A DNA stretch of 36,641 nucleotides from Salinicoccus sp. YB14-2. GTDB lineage: Bacteria; Bacillota; Bacilli; Staphylococcales; Salinicoccaceae. Each line of letters starts with the position of its first letter. Positions within the stretch are counted from its first letter, which is position 1. Below the pieces are notes generated by a model. The model was given only the letters and a program-made list of their open reading frames with translations. It ran no database searches and was not told where the DNA came from. The stretch is from assembly GCF_001265075.1 (NCBI RefSeq), contig NZ_LFKO01000001.1, positions 920,234 to 956,874 on the forward strand, given 5' to 3'. The translations under genes were made by a program, and so were the position numbers. Positions 1 to 7,915 of this stretch are shown here, in pieces.

Positions 1-717
1 AGAAAATAAGATTAGGAGAAATTCTCTCTTCAGATGAATAGCAGTATTTGAATTATACTTTTCTTTCAATATTTTATTAAATCAATTCAGCTGCTTTCTT
101 CACTAAAATCCCCCACTATTGTTTGAAGCCTCGTCATATCACTCTTTAATCATGAATGACTTTCCTAAATTTTATATGGTACTTCTGTTCTTTTTACAAT
201 ATATACATTTGTTTATCTTAAATTAATATAGATAGGGCATCTTTTCCTCTGTTTTGTAAATACATAAAATATAAAAGCACCTTCTTTTCAAATATAAAAT
301 AACCCGATAATTATTAGTACGTATTAGTTTATCTCTAAAATCTTTTCGGCACTTAAATAAAATCCGGTCACAGAAAATATGCTTTCCTTCTAAAGACAGT
401 TTGGCAGAGGCGCAGTCTCTATCAACTTTCCTACTTTTAAAATTAACTATTATGAAGATGATTTCACATTAACAATATTGAAATAATCTCCTAAACTTTT
501 AAACACTTCATCAACATGTCCTAACCGCGGAAACCTCCTTATGCATAGCTTGATTAAATAATTCACCAACCCGTAATGCGTTAAATTTGTAAAATATATG
601 ATTTTCTTTTTAACAATAATTTACCTTGAATTAACCATGGTCTTCGACTTATTTCTTATACTTACATTGTCGAAAAATAAATCAACACCCTATCCAAATC
701 ATAAAAGGAGTACAGAT
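1..717. other. AT-rich leader region with no intact gene
   Basis: No convincing intact gene lies here. Reading the minus strand between about 600 and 445 gives protein-like stretches in two alternating frames (for example RVGELFNQAMHKEVSAV in one, HVDEVFKSLGDYFNIVNV in the other), and a similar broken stretch lies around 425-330. This looks like a decayed gene, but I recognise no family. No transcription factor for the downstream sugar operon is visible, so its regulator, if local, must be left of the window. The promoter of the operon is probably between 600 and 700, but no clean -35/-10 pair stands out. Confidence 0.5.
643..674 (+). promoter_or_regulatory. Inverted repeat TTCGAC-N20-GTCGAA, candidate operator before the mannoside operon
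   Basis: Perfect 6-bp arms at 643-648 and 669-674 flank a 20-nt centre that contains TATACT at 657-662, a plausible -10 box. The repeat lies 44 nt before the start codon of the first operon gene. Position and symmetry suggest a regulator site or a short transcript hairpin. No -35 box at 16-18 nt spacing is convincing, so this is a tentative call. Confidence 0.3.
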
Positions 718-1815
718 ATGCCAGAAGTATTACTAGAAAACATTGTTAAAAAATACGATTCTGATCACGTTGCAGTGAACGATTTTAATCTCGAAATTAA
801 CGACAGGGAATTCATCGTTTTTGTTGGTCCTTCCGGATGTGGAAAATCCACCACTTTGAGAATGATTGCCGGACTTGAAGGAATTACAAGCGGCAATGTA
901 ATTATTGATGGAGAAGTGATAAATGATGTTCCACCTAAAGACAGAGATATCGCAATGGTTTTCCAAAACTACGCTCTTTACCCTCATATGTCCGTATTCG
1001 ACAACATGGCTTTCAGTCTGAAGCTCAAAAGAATCAACAAAAAAGAAATTAAATCAAGAGTTGAAAATGCAGCTGATATTCTGGGACTCACAACTTTTCT
1101 TTCAAGAAAACCAAAAGAATTATCCGGCGGGCAGAGACAAAGAGTTGCTCTGGGGAGAGCAATCGTCCGGGATGCAAAAGTTTTTTTAATGGATGAGCCA
1201 CTTTCAAACTTAGATGCAAAATTACGTGTACAGATGCGGGCTGAAATTCAAAAGCTTCATCACAGACTGGGAACAACCTCTATTTATGTCACTCATGATC
1301 AGACCGAAGCGATGACAATGGCCACAAGATTAGTAGTTATGAAAGACGGGGTGATTCAGCAGGTTGGAAAACCAAAAGATGTCTATGATAAACCTCAAAA
1401 CAAGTTTGTTGCCAGTTTTATCGGCTCGCCGGCCATGAATTTTTTAACAGGACAAATTAAAAACGGCCATTTCATAATTGATGATTTGGAAATACCAATA
1501 CCTGATGACATTTATGAAGTATTAAAAAGAAAATCTTACGAAGATAAAAAAATCACTTTAGGTATTAGACCGGAAAGCGTTACATATTTAGGGACACATA
1601 CAGAAAAAACAAATCGGAATGCTATCCCTGCTGCTGTCGGTGTAAGTGAACTGATGGGAGCAGACACACTCCTGTACTTAGACATAAATCAACAAAGTAT
1701 TACATGTCGTATCAATGATTCAATCGAAATAGGATTCGGTTCCCAAGTACACGTTCAGTTTGATATGTCAAAAGCGCATTTCTTCGATATCGAGAGTGAG
1801 GAAGTAATTCAGTGA
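718..1815 (+). CDS. Carbohydrate ABC transporter ATP-binding subunit (MsmX/UgpC/MalK type)
   Basis: This cytoplasmic ATPase energises a CUT1-family sugar importer, here presumably the binding protein and permeases encoded at 4789-7893. The 365-residue length fits the family. Visible motifs are Walker A GPSGCGKST at residues 37-45, the Q-loop in VFQNYALYP near 83, signature LSGGQ at 135-139 and Walker B VFLMDE at 155-160, followed by the C-terminal TOBE-like regulatory half typical of MalK relatives. The start at 718 is chosen because AAAAGGAG sits 7-8 nt upstream; an in-frame ATG at 598 would add 40 hydrophobic residues that do not belong to the family. The stop overlaps the next gene by 4 nt. 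Such ATPases can serve several importers, but the operon position argues for a dedicated one. Confidence 0.9.
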   Translation: MPEVLLENIVKKYDSDHVAVNDFNLEINDREFIVFVGPSGCGKSTTLRMIAGLEGITSGNVIIDGEVINDVPPKDRDIAMVFQNYALYPHMSVFDNMAFSLKLKRINKKEIKSRVENAADILGLTTFLSRKPKELSGGQRQRVALGRAIVRDAKVFLMDEPLSNLDAKLRVQMRAEIQKLHHRLGTTSIYVTHDQTEAMTMATRLVVMKDGVIQQVGKPKDVYDKPQNKFVASFIGSPAMNFLTGQIKNGHFIIDDLEIPIPDDIYEVLKRKSYEDKKITLGIRPESVTYLGTHTEKTNRNAIPAAVGVSELMGADTLLYLDINQQSITCRINDSIEIGFGSQVHVQFDMSKAHFFDIESEEVIQ

Positions 1816-2438
1816 AAACACGCAATATTTATAATGTGCTGTATACAGTGACTGATTGGATGGTCAAACTTGGCTACCTGAATATTTTATGGGCTTCTTT
1901 CACTATTTTAGGTTTAGGTGTTTTCGGATTATTTCCTGCCAGTTTTTCAGTATATGCCATTGTAAGGAAATGGTTAGATGGTGAAAGGAATATCAATTTG
2001 TTTAAAACTTTCAAGACTCACTATTTTAAAGAATTTTTTATAACAAACTTACTCGGAGTTATCACATCCATTTTAATCACTCTCTTTGCTTTAAACATAG
2101 TTTTTTATACAGGGTTCGAACATAAAGTCTCAGATATTCTAATGAGCTTATTTGGGGCGCTGCTGATCATTACCATTACTTTGGCACTGTATCTTCTACC
2201 GCTTTTTGCATCGGTTCGACTGAAGTTCTTTGATTATTTTAAAGCAGCGACTTATATAATTATCACACATCCGGTTCAAGCGCTGGCTTTACTCGTTTTC
2301 ACACCTGTATATGGAATGATTTTGCTTACTTTACCGTTTTTAATACCATTTTTCAGTGTCAGTATTTTTGCTGTTATTTCTACATGGATCGTTCGAAATT
2401 CATTTACACCTTTAATAAGAAAAATCAGCCATCAGTAA
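1812..2438 (+). CDS. DUF624 (YesL-like) integral membrane protein
   Basis: A 208-residue membrane protein with about five hydrophobic segments. The N-terminal stretch around WMVKLGYLNILWASFTILG and the following LGVFGLFPAS match the DUF624/YesL family as I know it. These proteins are common in Firmicutes sugar-ABC operons; their biochemical role is not established. It starts with GTG inside the stop region of the ATPase gene (4-nt overlap), so it is probably translationally coupled. A 118-nt gap separates it from the sulfatase-like gene. It may assist the importer, but nothing in the sequence proves this. Confidence 0.75.
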   Translation: MKTRNIYNVLYTVTDWMVKLGYLNILWASFTILGLGVFGLFPASFSVYAIVRKWLDGERNINLFKTFKTHYFKEFFITNLLGVITSILITLFALNIVFYTGFEHKVSDILMSLFGALLIITITLALYLLPLFASVRLKFFDYFKAATYIIITHPVQALALLVFTPVYGMILLTLPFLIPFFSVSIFAVISTWIVRNSFTPLIRKISHQ

Positions 2439-2556
2439 AGAGTTTGTGTAGAGTGCCTTACCATCTTGAATCATCTTATAAAGATTACCTGGTATATTCT
2501 AATTTCAAAAATGCAATTGCATCATATAGATGCAAATACGTAAAGGAGCAAAAAAA

Positions 2557-3927
2557 ATGGTTAACGTTCTTTTTATATTAACTGATCAACTTCGCGCTGA
2601 TTGTCTCGGTGCTTTCGGTAATACAGATATTGACTCAAAAAATATAGATTCAATCGCTGAGGACGGTGTCAGATTTACAAACAGCTTTTGCACTTCACCG
2701 GTGTGTACTCCCTCAAGATATTCCATTTTAACAAGTATGTACCCACATCAGCATCAGGGTTATACGAATGATTCCAGCATCCCTTATACATACATGACTT
2801 TCCCTGAAATTTTGAAATCTCATGGCTATGACACTGAAGTGATTGGCAAGATGCATACAAATCCTTCTGATTTAAATGTGGGATACACAAAAGTGACGCT
2901 GGCCGAACAGACAGAACCCGGCCGCTACGAAGATGACTACCATAAAGTACTTCAATCAAAAGGTTTAACAGACCGTATCGATGAATATGATCAAGTACTT
3001 AAAATTCGTGAACGTGCACCTGAATCTTATTGGAACTCATTTGGTGCCATGGAGTCCACTTTGAGTGAACAAGATCATTCCACCAATTGGATTGGAGATC
3101 AGGCAATAGATGCCGTCCGGCAATGGAAGGGAGACAAAAACTTGTTAACTTTGAGTTTTATAAAGCCGCATCACCCTTTCGATCCGCCCTACCCCTGGTC
3201 CACCATGTACAATCCTGAAAAGCTTCAGCTTTTGCCAGGGTGGATTGAGACGACCATGGATCGTGACCTTGATTATCATGAAGGCTACTTTCCACACGAT
3301 TTACTCACTGTAGATAAATTAAAGCAGGTGATGGCGTATTACTACGCAAATATCAGCTTTATAGACTACAAGATCGGGCAGATTATAGGCATCTTAAAAG
3401 AAAAAAAATTATATGATGATACATTAATCGTTTTCTCAAGCGATCACGGTGAATTTATGGGTCATCACCATATGCTGCTAAAAAGCAACCACATGTATGA
3501 CCCGATTGTAAAAGTCCCTTTAATCATAAAATATCCAATATCTTATAACCGGCTTGGCACTTCAGATGAACTTGCCAATAACATCGATATCGGACCAACA
3601 ATATTAGAGATTGCAGGTATTGACAAACATCGTGATATGGCCGGCAACAGCTTACTGTCCAAAAGTGACAGGGAGTTCGTCATTACAGAGGATAACCGTG
3701 GATCGGCTTATATGATCCGTTCAAAAAGATATAAGCTGCTGAGTTACAACACAGAAGATGAGTCATTATTTTTTGACTTGGAAACCGATCCCTATGAATT
3801 TGAAAATTTATATTTTGATGAATCATATAAAGACACAGTGGTCTATTTTGAAAAAGTTTTAGCAAGATTTGTATTATTCGACCACCCTGCTCCAATCTAT
3901 CAACCACCCAATAAGGAGAAAATATAA
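2557..3927 (+). CDS. Sulfatase-superfamily hydrolase (sulfatase or phosphodi/monoesterase), cytoplasmic
   Basis: A member of the alkaline-phosphatase/sulfatase superfamily that hydrolyses sulfate esters or, in some branches, phosphonate mono- and phosphodiesters. From the start at 2557 (AAAGGAGC upstream) it has 456 residues. Asp10-Gln11 in ILTDQLRAD is the N-terminal metal site, CTPSR at Cys50 is the formylglycine motif C-x-P-S-R, GYDTEVIGKMH is the second signature, and SSDHGEFMGHHHMLL carries the C-terminal metal site. The DQ pair, rather than DD, resembles choline-sulfatase and phosphonate-monoester-hydrolase relatives, so the leaving group is uncertain. There is no signal peptide, so it acts inside the cell, presumably on imported sugars. 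It overlaps the GDPD gene by one base (TAATG). No formylglycine-generating enzyme or anaerobic sulfatase maturase is encoded in the window, so Cys50 maturation must be supplied elsewhere. Confidence 0.85.
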   Translation: MVNVLFILTDQLRADCLGAFGNTDIDSKNIDSIAEDGVRFTNSFCTSPVCTPSRYSILTSMYPHQHQGYTNDSSIPYTYMTFPEILKSHGYDTEVIGKMHTNPSDLNVGYTKVTLAEQTEPGRYEDDYHKVLQSKGLTDRIDEYDQVLKIRERAPESYWNSFGAMESTLSEQDHSTNWIGDQAIDAVRQWKGDKNLLTLSFIKPHHPFDPPYPWSTMYNPEKLQLLPGWIETTMDRDLDYHEGYFPHDLLTVDKLKQVMAYYYANISFIDYKIGQIIGILKEKKLYDDTLIVFSSDHGEFMGHHHMLLKSNHMYDPIVKVPLIIKYPISYNRLGTSDELANNIDIGPTILEIAGIDKHRDMAGNSLLSKSDREFVITEDNRGSAYMIRSKRYKLLSYNTEDESLFFDLETDPYEFENLYFDESYKDTVVYFEKVLARFVLFDHPAPIYQPPNKEKI

Positions 3928-4700
3928 TGACTACCTTCCCAAAAATCTATGATGATGTAAACAAACCATTCATTGAAGCACACCGTGGTGCGGTGAGGCT
4001 CGCACCTGAAAACACAATTGCTTCATTTAATAAGGTTCTGGAAGAAACTGATGCCAGATTAATAGAAATTGACGTGCAATTAACTAAAGACAAAGAAGTC
4101 GTTGTGATTCATGACTCAAAAGTCGACAGAACCACCAATGGCACAGGAGACGTTGAAAATATGACTCTGGCTGAAATTAAAAGGTTGGATGCAGGCAGCT
4201 GGTTCAGTAAAGAGTTCACCGGTGAAAAAGTACCAACTTTGGAGGAAGCTCTCGCATGGTCTAAAAATAAAATATGGCTGAGCATCGAATTGAAAAATAT
4301 CACTGAAAATAAGAAGGAACTGGTTAAAAAAACTGTAGAAAATATCCTTGCTTTTGGAGTCGAAGATCAAGTACAGATCATTTCATTCAACCACAGAATG
4401 TTGGAACTCGTTAAAAAGTATTCTTCTGACATTAAAACAAGTGCCATTACACCTTGTGCCATCGTAAATCCACCGGTTTATCTGAAGAGTTTCAATTGCC
4501 AGGTACTTAACGGGCCGGGCGAATATTTAACCAAAGAATTAGTTCAGGATCTACACGACTCAGGTCTGCTTGTAAACGGCGGCATGGTCAATGACCTGGA
4601 AACCTGGGATCGTCTTAAGTCTTTGAATGTTGATCTGATGTGCACAAATATACCGGAAGAAATTTCCGAACACGAGAGACAAAAATATATATCCATTTAA
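3927..4700 (+). CDS. Glycerophosphodiester phosphodiesterase (GDPD family)
   Basis: GDPD enzymes cleave glycerophosphodiesters to glycerol-3-phosphate and an alcohol. The 257-residue protein shows the TIM-barrel signature AHRGAVRLAPENTIASF, with His19 and the PENT motif, the metal-binding pair Glu47/Asp49 in LIEIDVQLTKD, and the second catalytic His62 in VVIHDSKVDRTTNG. Length and motif order are normal for a stand-alone bacterial GDPD. There is no signal peptide or membrane segment, so it is cytoplasmic. Its start overlaps the sulfatase-like stop by one base, with AAGGAG upstream, which ties the two activities together. In a mannosidase cluster this suggests a glycerophosphoryl-substituted sugar or an inositol/glycerol diester as substrate; that is an inference. 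Confidence 0.9.
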   Translation: MTTFPKIYDDVNKPFIEAHRGAVRLAPENTIASFNKVLEETDARLIEIDVQLTKDKEVVVIHDSKVDRTTNGTGDVENMTLAEIKRLDAGSWFSKEFTGEKVPTLEEALAWSKNKIWLSIELKNITENKKELVKKTVENILAFGVEDQVQIISFNHRMLELVKKYSSDIKTSAITPCAIVNPPVYLKSFNCQVLNGPGEYLTKELVQDLHDSGLLVNGGMVNDLETWDRLKSLNVDLMCTNIPEEISEHERQKYISI

Positions 4701-4710
4701 GGAGGTGATT
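4699..4710 (+). promoter_or_regulatory. Orphan perfect Shine-Dalgarno sequence AAGGAGGTGATT
   Basis: A 12-nt exact complement of the expected 16S rRNA 3' end overlaps the GDPD stop codon. No start codon lies at normal spacing: the next GTG is 11 nt away at 4722 and opens only a 10-codon frame. The solute-binding-protein gene begins 78 nt further on with its own site (AAAGGTGAT). It may be a relic of a lost gene, a leader peptide signal or a ribosome standby site. Confidence 0.4.
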
Positions 4711-4788
4711 CGTAAACCCAGAGTGAGCTACATACAGTCATTCGCTGTCTCATAAGTTTTTCCGAAAAAAATTGAAAGGTGATCATTT

Positions 4789-6066
4789 GTGAAAAAAAAT
4801 CTTTTATTATACTTATCAATACTAACAATGTCCGTTATTTTAGTTGCGTGTGGAAGTTCAGGAGAAGCTAGCAGCAATGAAGAAAGCGAATCGAACGGCC
4901 CGGTAGAACTAACAATGTGGTACTGGGGGGATGAAAGTGAAGAAATTGAACAAAAGGTGAATGAACAATTTGAAAATATAGAATTTCAGGTCCAAAAACA
5001 ACCATCCGGAGAGGATTATAAAACCCGGCTTCAGACGACACTTGCAGGCGGGGGTGAAGGACCGGACATCGTAGCCATGGATAGCTGGATTACAGATTTT
5101 CTTCCAAATCATGATATGTTTTTAAATTTGAATGATTATGGTGCTGAAGAACTTGGTGATACTTATCTGGATTGGAAAATTGAAATGGCCACAACCGAAA
5201 CAGAAGATGGAGAAGAAAAATTAATCGCCCTTCCAATCGATGTGGGTCCTGTAGGATTATTCTACCGGGCAGATCTATTTGAAGAAGCCGGTTTACCAAG
5301 TGAACCTGATGAGGTTGCAGCAGAATTGCAGGATTGGGAAGATTATTTGGAAGCTTCAAGAATTCTAGCTGAAGAAACTGGTGCGAAGATGTATACGGCA
5401 GATGAACTTTATAGAAATATTACCGGGCAGACTGAAGAGCTGTACTTCAACGAAGATGGAGAGTTCATCGCTGACCAGCCTCACATCAAAAATGCATTCG
5501 ACACCGCTGTACAAGCATACCAGGAAGACATTACCATCGTCAGCGAATCAGGCAGTGAGAAACGTGCAATGATGAATACCAGTGATGTTGGATCATTAAT
5601 TCATGCGACTTGGTTTACAGGTGATGTTGTCGATTCGGCTGCTGACCATGCCGGCAAGTGGAGAGTTGCATTCCCGCCGGGCGGTGGCGGCAACCAGGGT
5701 GGTTCATTCCTTGGAGTTTTAGAATCTACAGAACATCCAGAAGAAGCCTATGAGGTCATCGAGTGGGTTTTGAATCCGGAAAATCAGCTGGAAAGTCAGG
5801 TCAACCATGGATTATTCCCTTCGACACCTGAAGTTTACGACGCACCGGAAATGCAGGAAGAAGTTGATTTCTTTGGTGATCAGGTGATTAACGAAGTGTT
5901 TGCACAATCTGCTGAAGATGTAAATATCGTCCACAGAACTGAAGATGACACATTCGTGGAAGCTTCCATACTCGAGCAGTTACAACTTGTTATCAACGAA
6001 AACAAAGATTCTGAAGAAGCATGGAACGATGCTATAGATCGCGCCAAATCACAGTTAAACAGATAA
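4789..6066 (+). CDS. Extracellular sugar-binding lipoprotein of CUT1 ABC importer
   Basis: A family-1 solute-binding protein that captures oligosaccharides outside the membrane and delivers them to the permeases encoded next. It has a Lys-rich start, a hydrophobic stretch and a lipobox LVAC with the lipidated Cys21, then a Ser/Glu linker and a mature domain starting VELTMWYWGDESEE, as in MalE-like proteins. GGGGNQGGSFLGVLES and EEAYEVIEWVLNPENQ are typical of the C-terminal half. The 425-residue length is normal. The start is GTG, backed by AAAGGTGAT 5 nt upstream. A stem-loop follows the gene before the permeases. The ligand is not readable from the sequence; the neighbouring alpha-mannosidases suggest a mannose-containing oligosaccharide. 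Confidence 0.9.
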   Translation: MKKNLLLYLSILTMSVILVACGSSGEASSNEESESNGPVELTMWYWGDESEEIEQKVNEQFENIEFQVQKQPSGEDYKTRLQTTLAGGGEGPDIVAMDSWITDFLPNHDMFLNLNDYGAEELGDTYLDWKIEMATTETEDGEEKLIALPIDVGPVGLFYRADLFEEAGLPSEPDEVAAELQDWEDYLEASRILAEETGAKMYTADELYRNITGQTEELYFNEDGEFIADQPHIKNAFDTAVQAYQEDITIVSESGSEKRAMMNTSDVGSLIHATWFTGDVVDSAADHAGKWRVAFPPGGGGNQGGSFLGVLESTEHPEEAYEVIEWVLNPENQLESQVNHGLFPSTPEVYDAPEMQEEVDFFGDQVINEVFAQSAEDVNIVHRTEDDTFVEASILEQLQLVINENKDSEEAWNDAIDRAKSQLNR

Positions 6067-6071
6067 ATACA

Positions 6072-6099
6072 TTGGCTCTTCGTTCACACGAAGGGCCAA
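6072..6099 (+). promoter_or_regulatory. Intercistronic stem-loop between binding protein and permease
   Basis: An 11-bp stem, TTGGCTCTTCG (6072-6082) with CGAAGGGCCAA (6089-6099), closes a 6-nt loop. It is followed by only a short T-run (ATTTT) and then the permease ribosome binding site. This is the usual layout for a processing or partial-termination hairpin that keeps binding-protein mRNA more abundant than permease mRNA. Confidence 0.65.
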
Positions 6100-6117
6100 A
6101 TTTTAAGGAGGATCGCA

Positions 6118-7062
6118 ATGAAATTTGGACATATTGGTACCGAAAATGAACAGACTTTCGGTCACAAGAGCACATCTGCCATAAAAGATATCATCAAGGA
6201 CAGAACTTTATATTTGTTTATCTCGCCATTCTATTTAACTTTCCTTGTTTTCGGACTGTTTCCAATCATATTTTCAATTTACCTTTCATTACATAGTTGG
6301 GACGGCATCGGAGAAATGACATTTGTGGGTCTTGATAACTTCGCATATCTCTTTGAAGACAGTGTGTTTTGGGGTGCTATCGGTAATACATTCATTATCT
6401 GGATAATGTCAGTGATTCCGAGTATTGTATTTGGTCTTATTGTTGCGAACCTGATAAACAGCCCTATCACAAAATTTAAAGATTTTTTTAAAGTTGCATA
6501 CTTTTTACCTAACGTAACTGCAACAGTGGCTGTAGCGATTATATTTTCATCCGTATTCTCAACGAATTATGGTGTTGCAAACTTTTTCCTTGAAACGATT
6601 GGTTTGGACCGCGTGCCATGGTTAACAAACTCCCTGGGCATTAAAGTTGTCATTGCACTTATGGTGATATGGGCGAGTGTCGGTTACAACACAATATTAT
6701 ATCTTGCCGGTTTGCAAAGGATACCAAAAGAATTATATGAAGCTGCTGCTATGGATGGTGCAAACTCTTTTCAAGTATTCACTAAGATTACATTACCTTT
6801 AATGAGACCCATCATTCTCTTTACGGTCATCATGTCTACAATCAGTGGTCTACAAGTATTTACCGAACCGCAGGTGCTGGCAGAAGGCAGGCCGATCCAA
6901 GGTTCTATAACCATTGTACTTTACCTTTATGAACAGGCATTCAGTTTCAATTCATTCGGCTATGGCGCCGCACTTTCATGGGTTCTGTTCTTTATAATTT
7001 TAGCTGTTTCAATTATCAACTGGAAAATATTCAATAAAAAGAATAAAGGAGGAAGAATTTAA
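6118..7062 (+). CDS. Sugar ABC transporter permease 1 (MalF/UgpA type)
   Basis: First transmembrane subunit of the CUT1 importer. The 314-residue protein has a 30-residue cytoplasmic lead, then six hydrophobic segments starting at LYLFISPFYLTFLVFGLFP. The cytoplasmic EAA loop that docks on the ATPase reads YEAAAMDGANSFQVFTKITLP, fitting the consensus EAA-x3-G-x9-I-x-LP. A strong AAGGAGGA site precedes the ATG. The stop codon TAA abuts the ATG of permease 2 with no gap. It should pair with permease 2, the ATPase at 718-1815 and the lipoprotein at 4789-6066. Confidence 0.92.
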   Translation: MKFGHIGTENEQTFGHKSTSAIKDIIKDRTLYLFISPFYLTFLVFGLFPIIFSIYLSLHSWDGIGEMTFVGLDNFAYLFEDSVFWGAIGNTFIIWIMSVIPSIVFGLIVANLINSPITKFKDFFKVAYFLPNVTATVAVAIIFSSVFSTNYGVANFFLETIGLDRVPWLTNSLGIKVVIALMVIWASVGYNTILYLAGLQRIPKELYEAAAMDGANSFQVFTKITLPLMRPIILFTVIMSTISGLQVFTEPQVLAEGRPIQGSITIVLYLYEQAFSFNSFGYGAALSWVLFFIILAVSIINWKIFNKKNKGGRI

Positions 7063-7893
7063 ATGGTACGTGCGTTCTCTCTTAAAGGCATTATACTGCA
7101 TGCACTCCTGTTCTTCGGTCTGCTGCTTTCTCTATTTCCCTTTTTCTGGATGATTGTCATGGCGACGAATGATACGAGTGCAGTCTATACTGTTCCTCCG
7201 ACCTTCACCTTTGGCTCAGAACTGATGAATAACATCAGTGAAGTATTCGCAAGTACGAACTTCCTGAATTCATTTAAGAATACAGTTTTTGTAACTGTTG
7301 TCGCAACATTTTTCAAACTGTTTTTTGCTTCATTAGCAGGATTCGTTTTTGCAAAATACGATTTTAGAGGTAAGAATTTTCTATTCTTCTTCCTGCTTGC
7401 AACCATGATGATTCCTTCTCAGCTTTCATTGGTACCTAATTTCATTGTTATGGACACTCTCGGATGGCTGGGTGATTTCAAAGCATTGATAATTCCAGAT
7501 CTTGCAAGTGCATTTGGTATCTTCCTCATTCGTCAATACAGTGAAGAAGCGATTCACAATGATTTGATGGATGCAGGTGTGATGGATGGCTGTAATAATT
7601 TCAGATTATATTGGCATATTGCACTGCCGATTATGAGGCCCATGCTCGCCTTTTTTGGAATGGTGACTTTCATGGGGGTGTGGCAGGATTATTTATGGCC
7701 ATTAATCGTCATGACCAATCCTGAGAAATACACATTGATGATTGAACTTGCACAACTTAAATCCTTATATTCCATTGATTATGCACTTGTGATGACCGGA
7801 TCATTACTTGCGACATTGCCATTAATTATTGTGTTTTTGTTGTTCAGTAAACAGTTTATCGCCGGTATTGCAGACGGCGCAGTAAAAAGTTGA
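7063..7893 (+). CDS. Sugar ABC transporter permease 2 (MalG/UgpE type)
   Basis: Second transmembrane subunit of the importer, 276 residues with six hydrophobic segments and the family opening SLFPFFWMIVMATNDTS. Its EAA loop reads MDAGVMDGCNNFRLYWHIALP: the conserved DG and the I-x-LP end are present, while the usual EAA is DAG. It starts directly after the permease 1 stop, with AAAGGAGGA inside the end of that gene. The mannosidase gene follows 22 nt downstream. Without the ATPase gene next door it still belongs to the same operon, since the ATPase opens the cluster. Confidence 0.92.
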   Translation: MVRAFSLKGIILHALLFFGLLLSLFPFFWMIVMATNDTSAVYTVPPTFTFGSELMNNISEVFASTNFLNSFKNTVFVTVVATFFKLFFASLAGFVFAKYDFRGKNFLFFFLLATMMIPSQLSLVPNFIVMDTLGWLGDFKALIIPDLASAFGIFLIRQYSEEAIHNDLMDAGVMDGCNNFRLYWHIALPIMRPMLAFFGMVTFMGVWQDYLWPLIVMTNPEKYTLMIELAQLKSLYSIDYALVMTGSLLATLPLIIVFLLFSKQFIAGIADGAVKS

Positions 7894-7915
7894 TTATATT
7901 ATGGAGGACTTTGAA

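Noticed and set aside
598-717. N-terminal extension of the ABC ATPase from ATG 598
   Set aside because: The 40 extra residues are hydrophobic and foreign to the family, and the ribosome binding site and the conserved start point to ATG 718.
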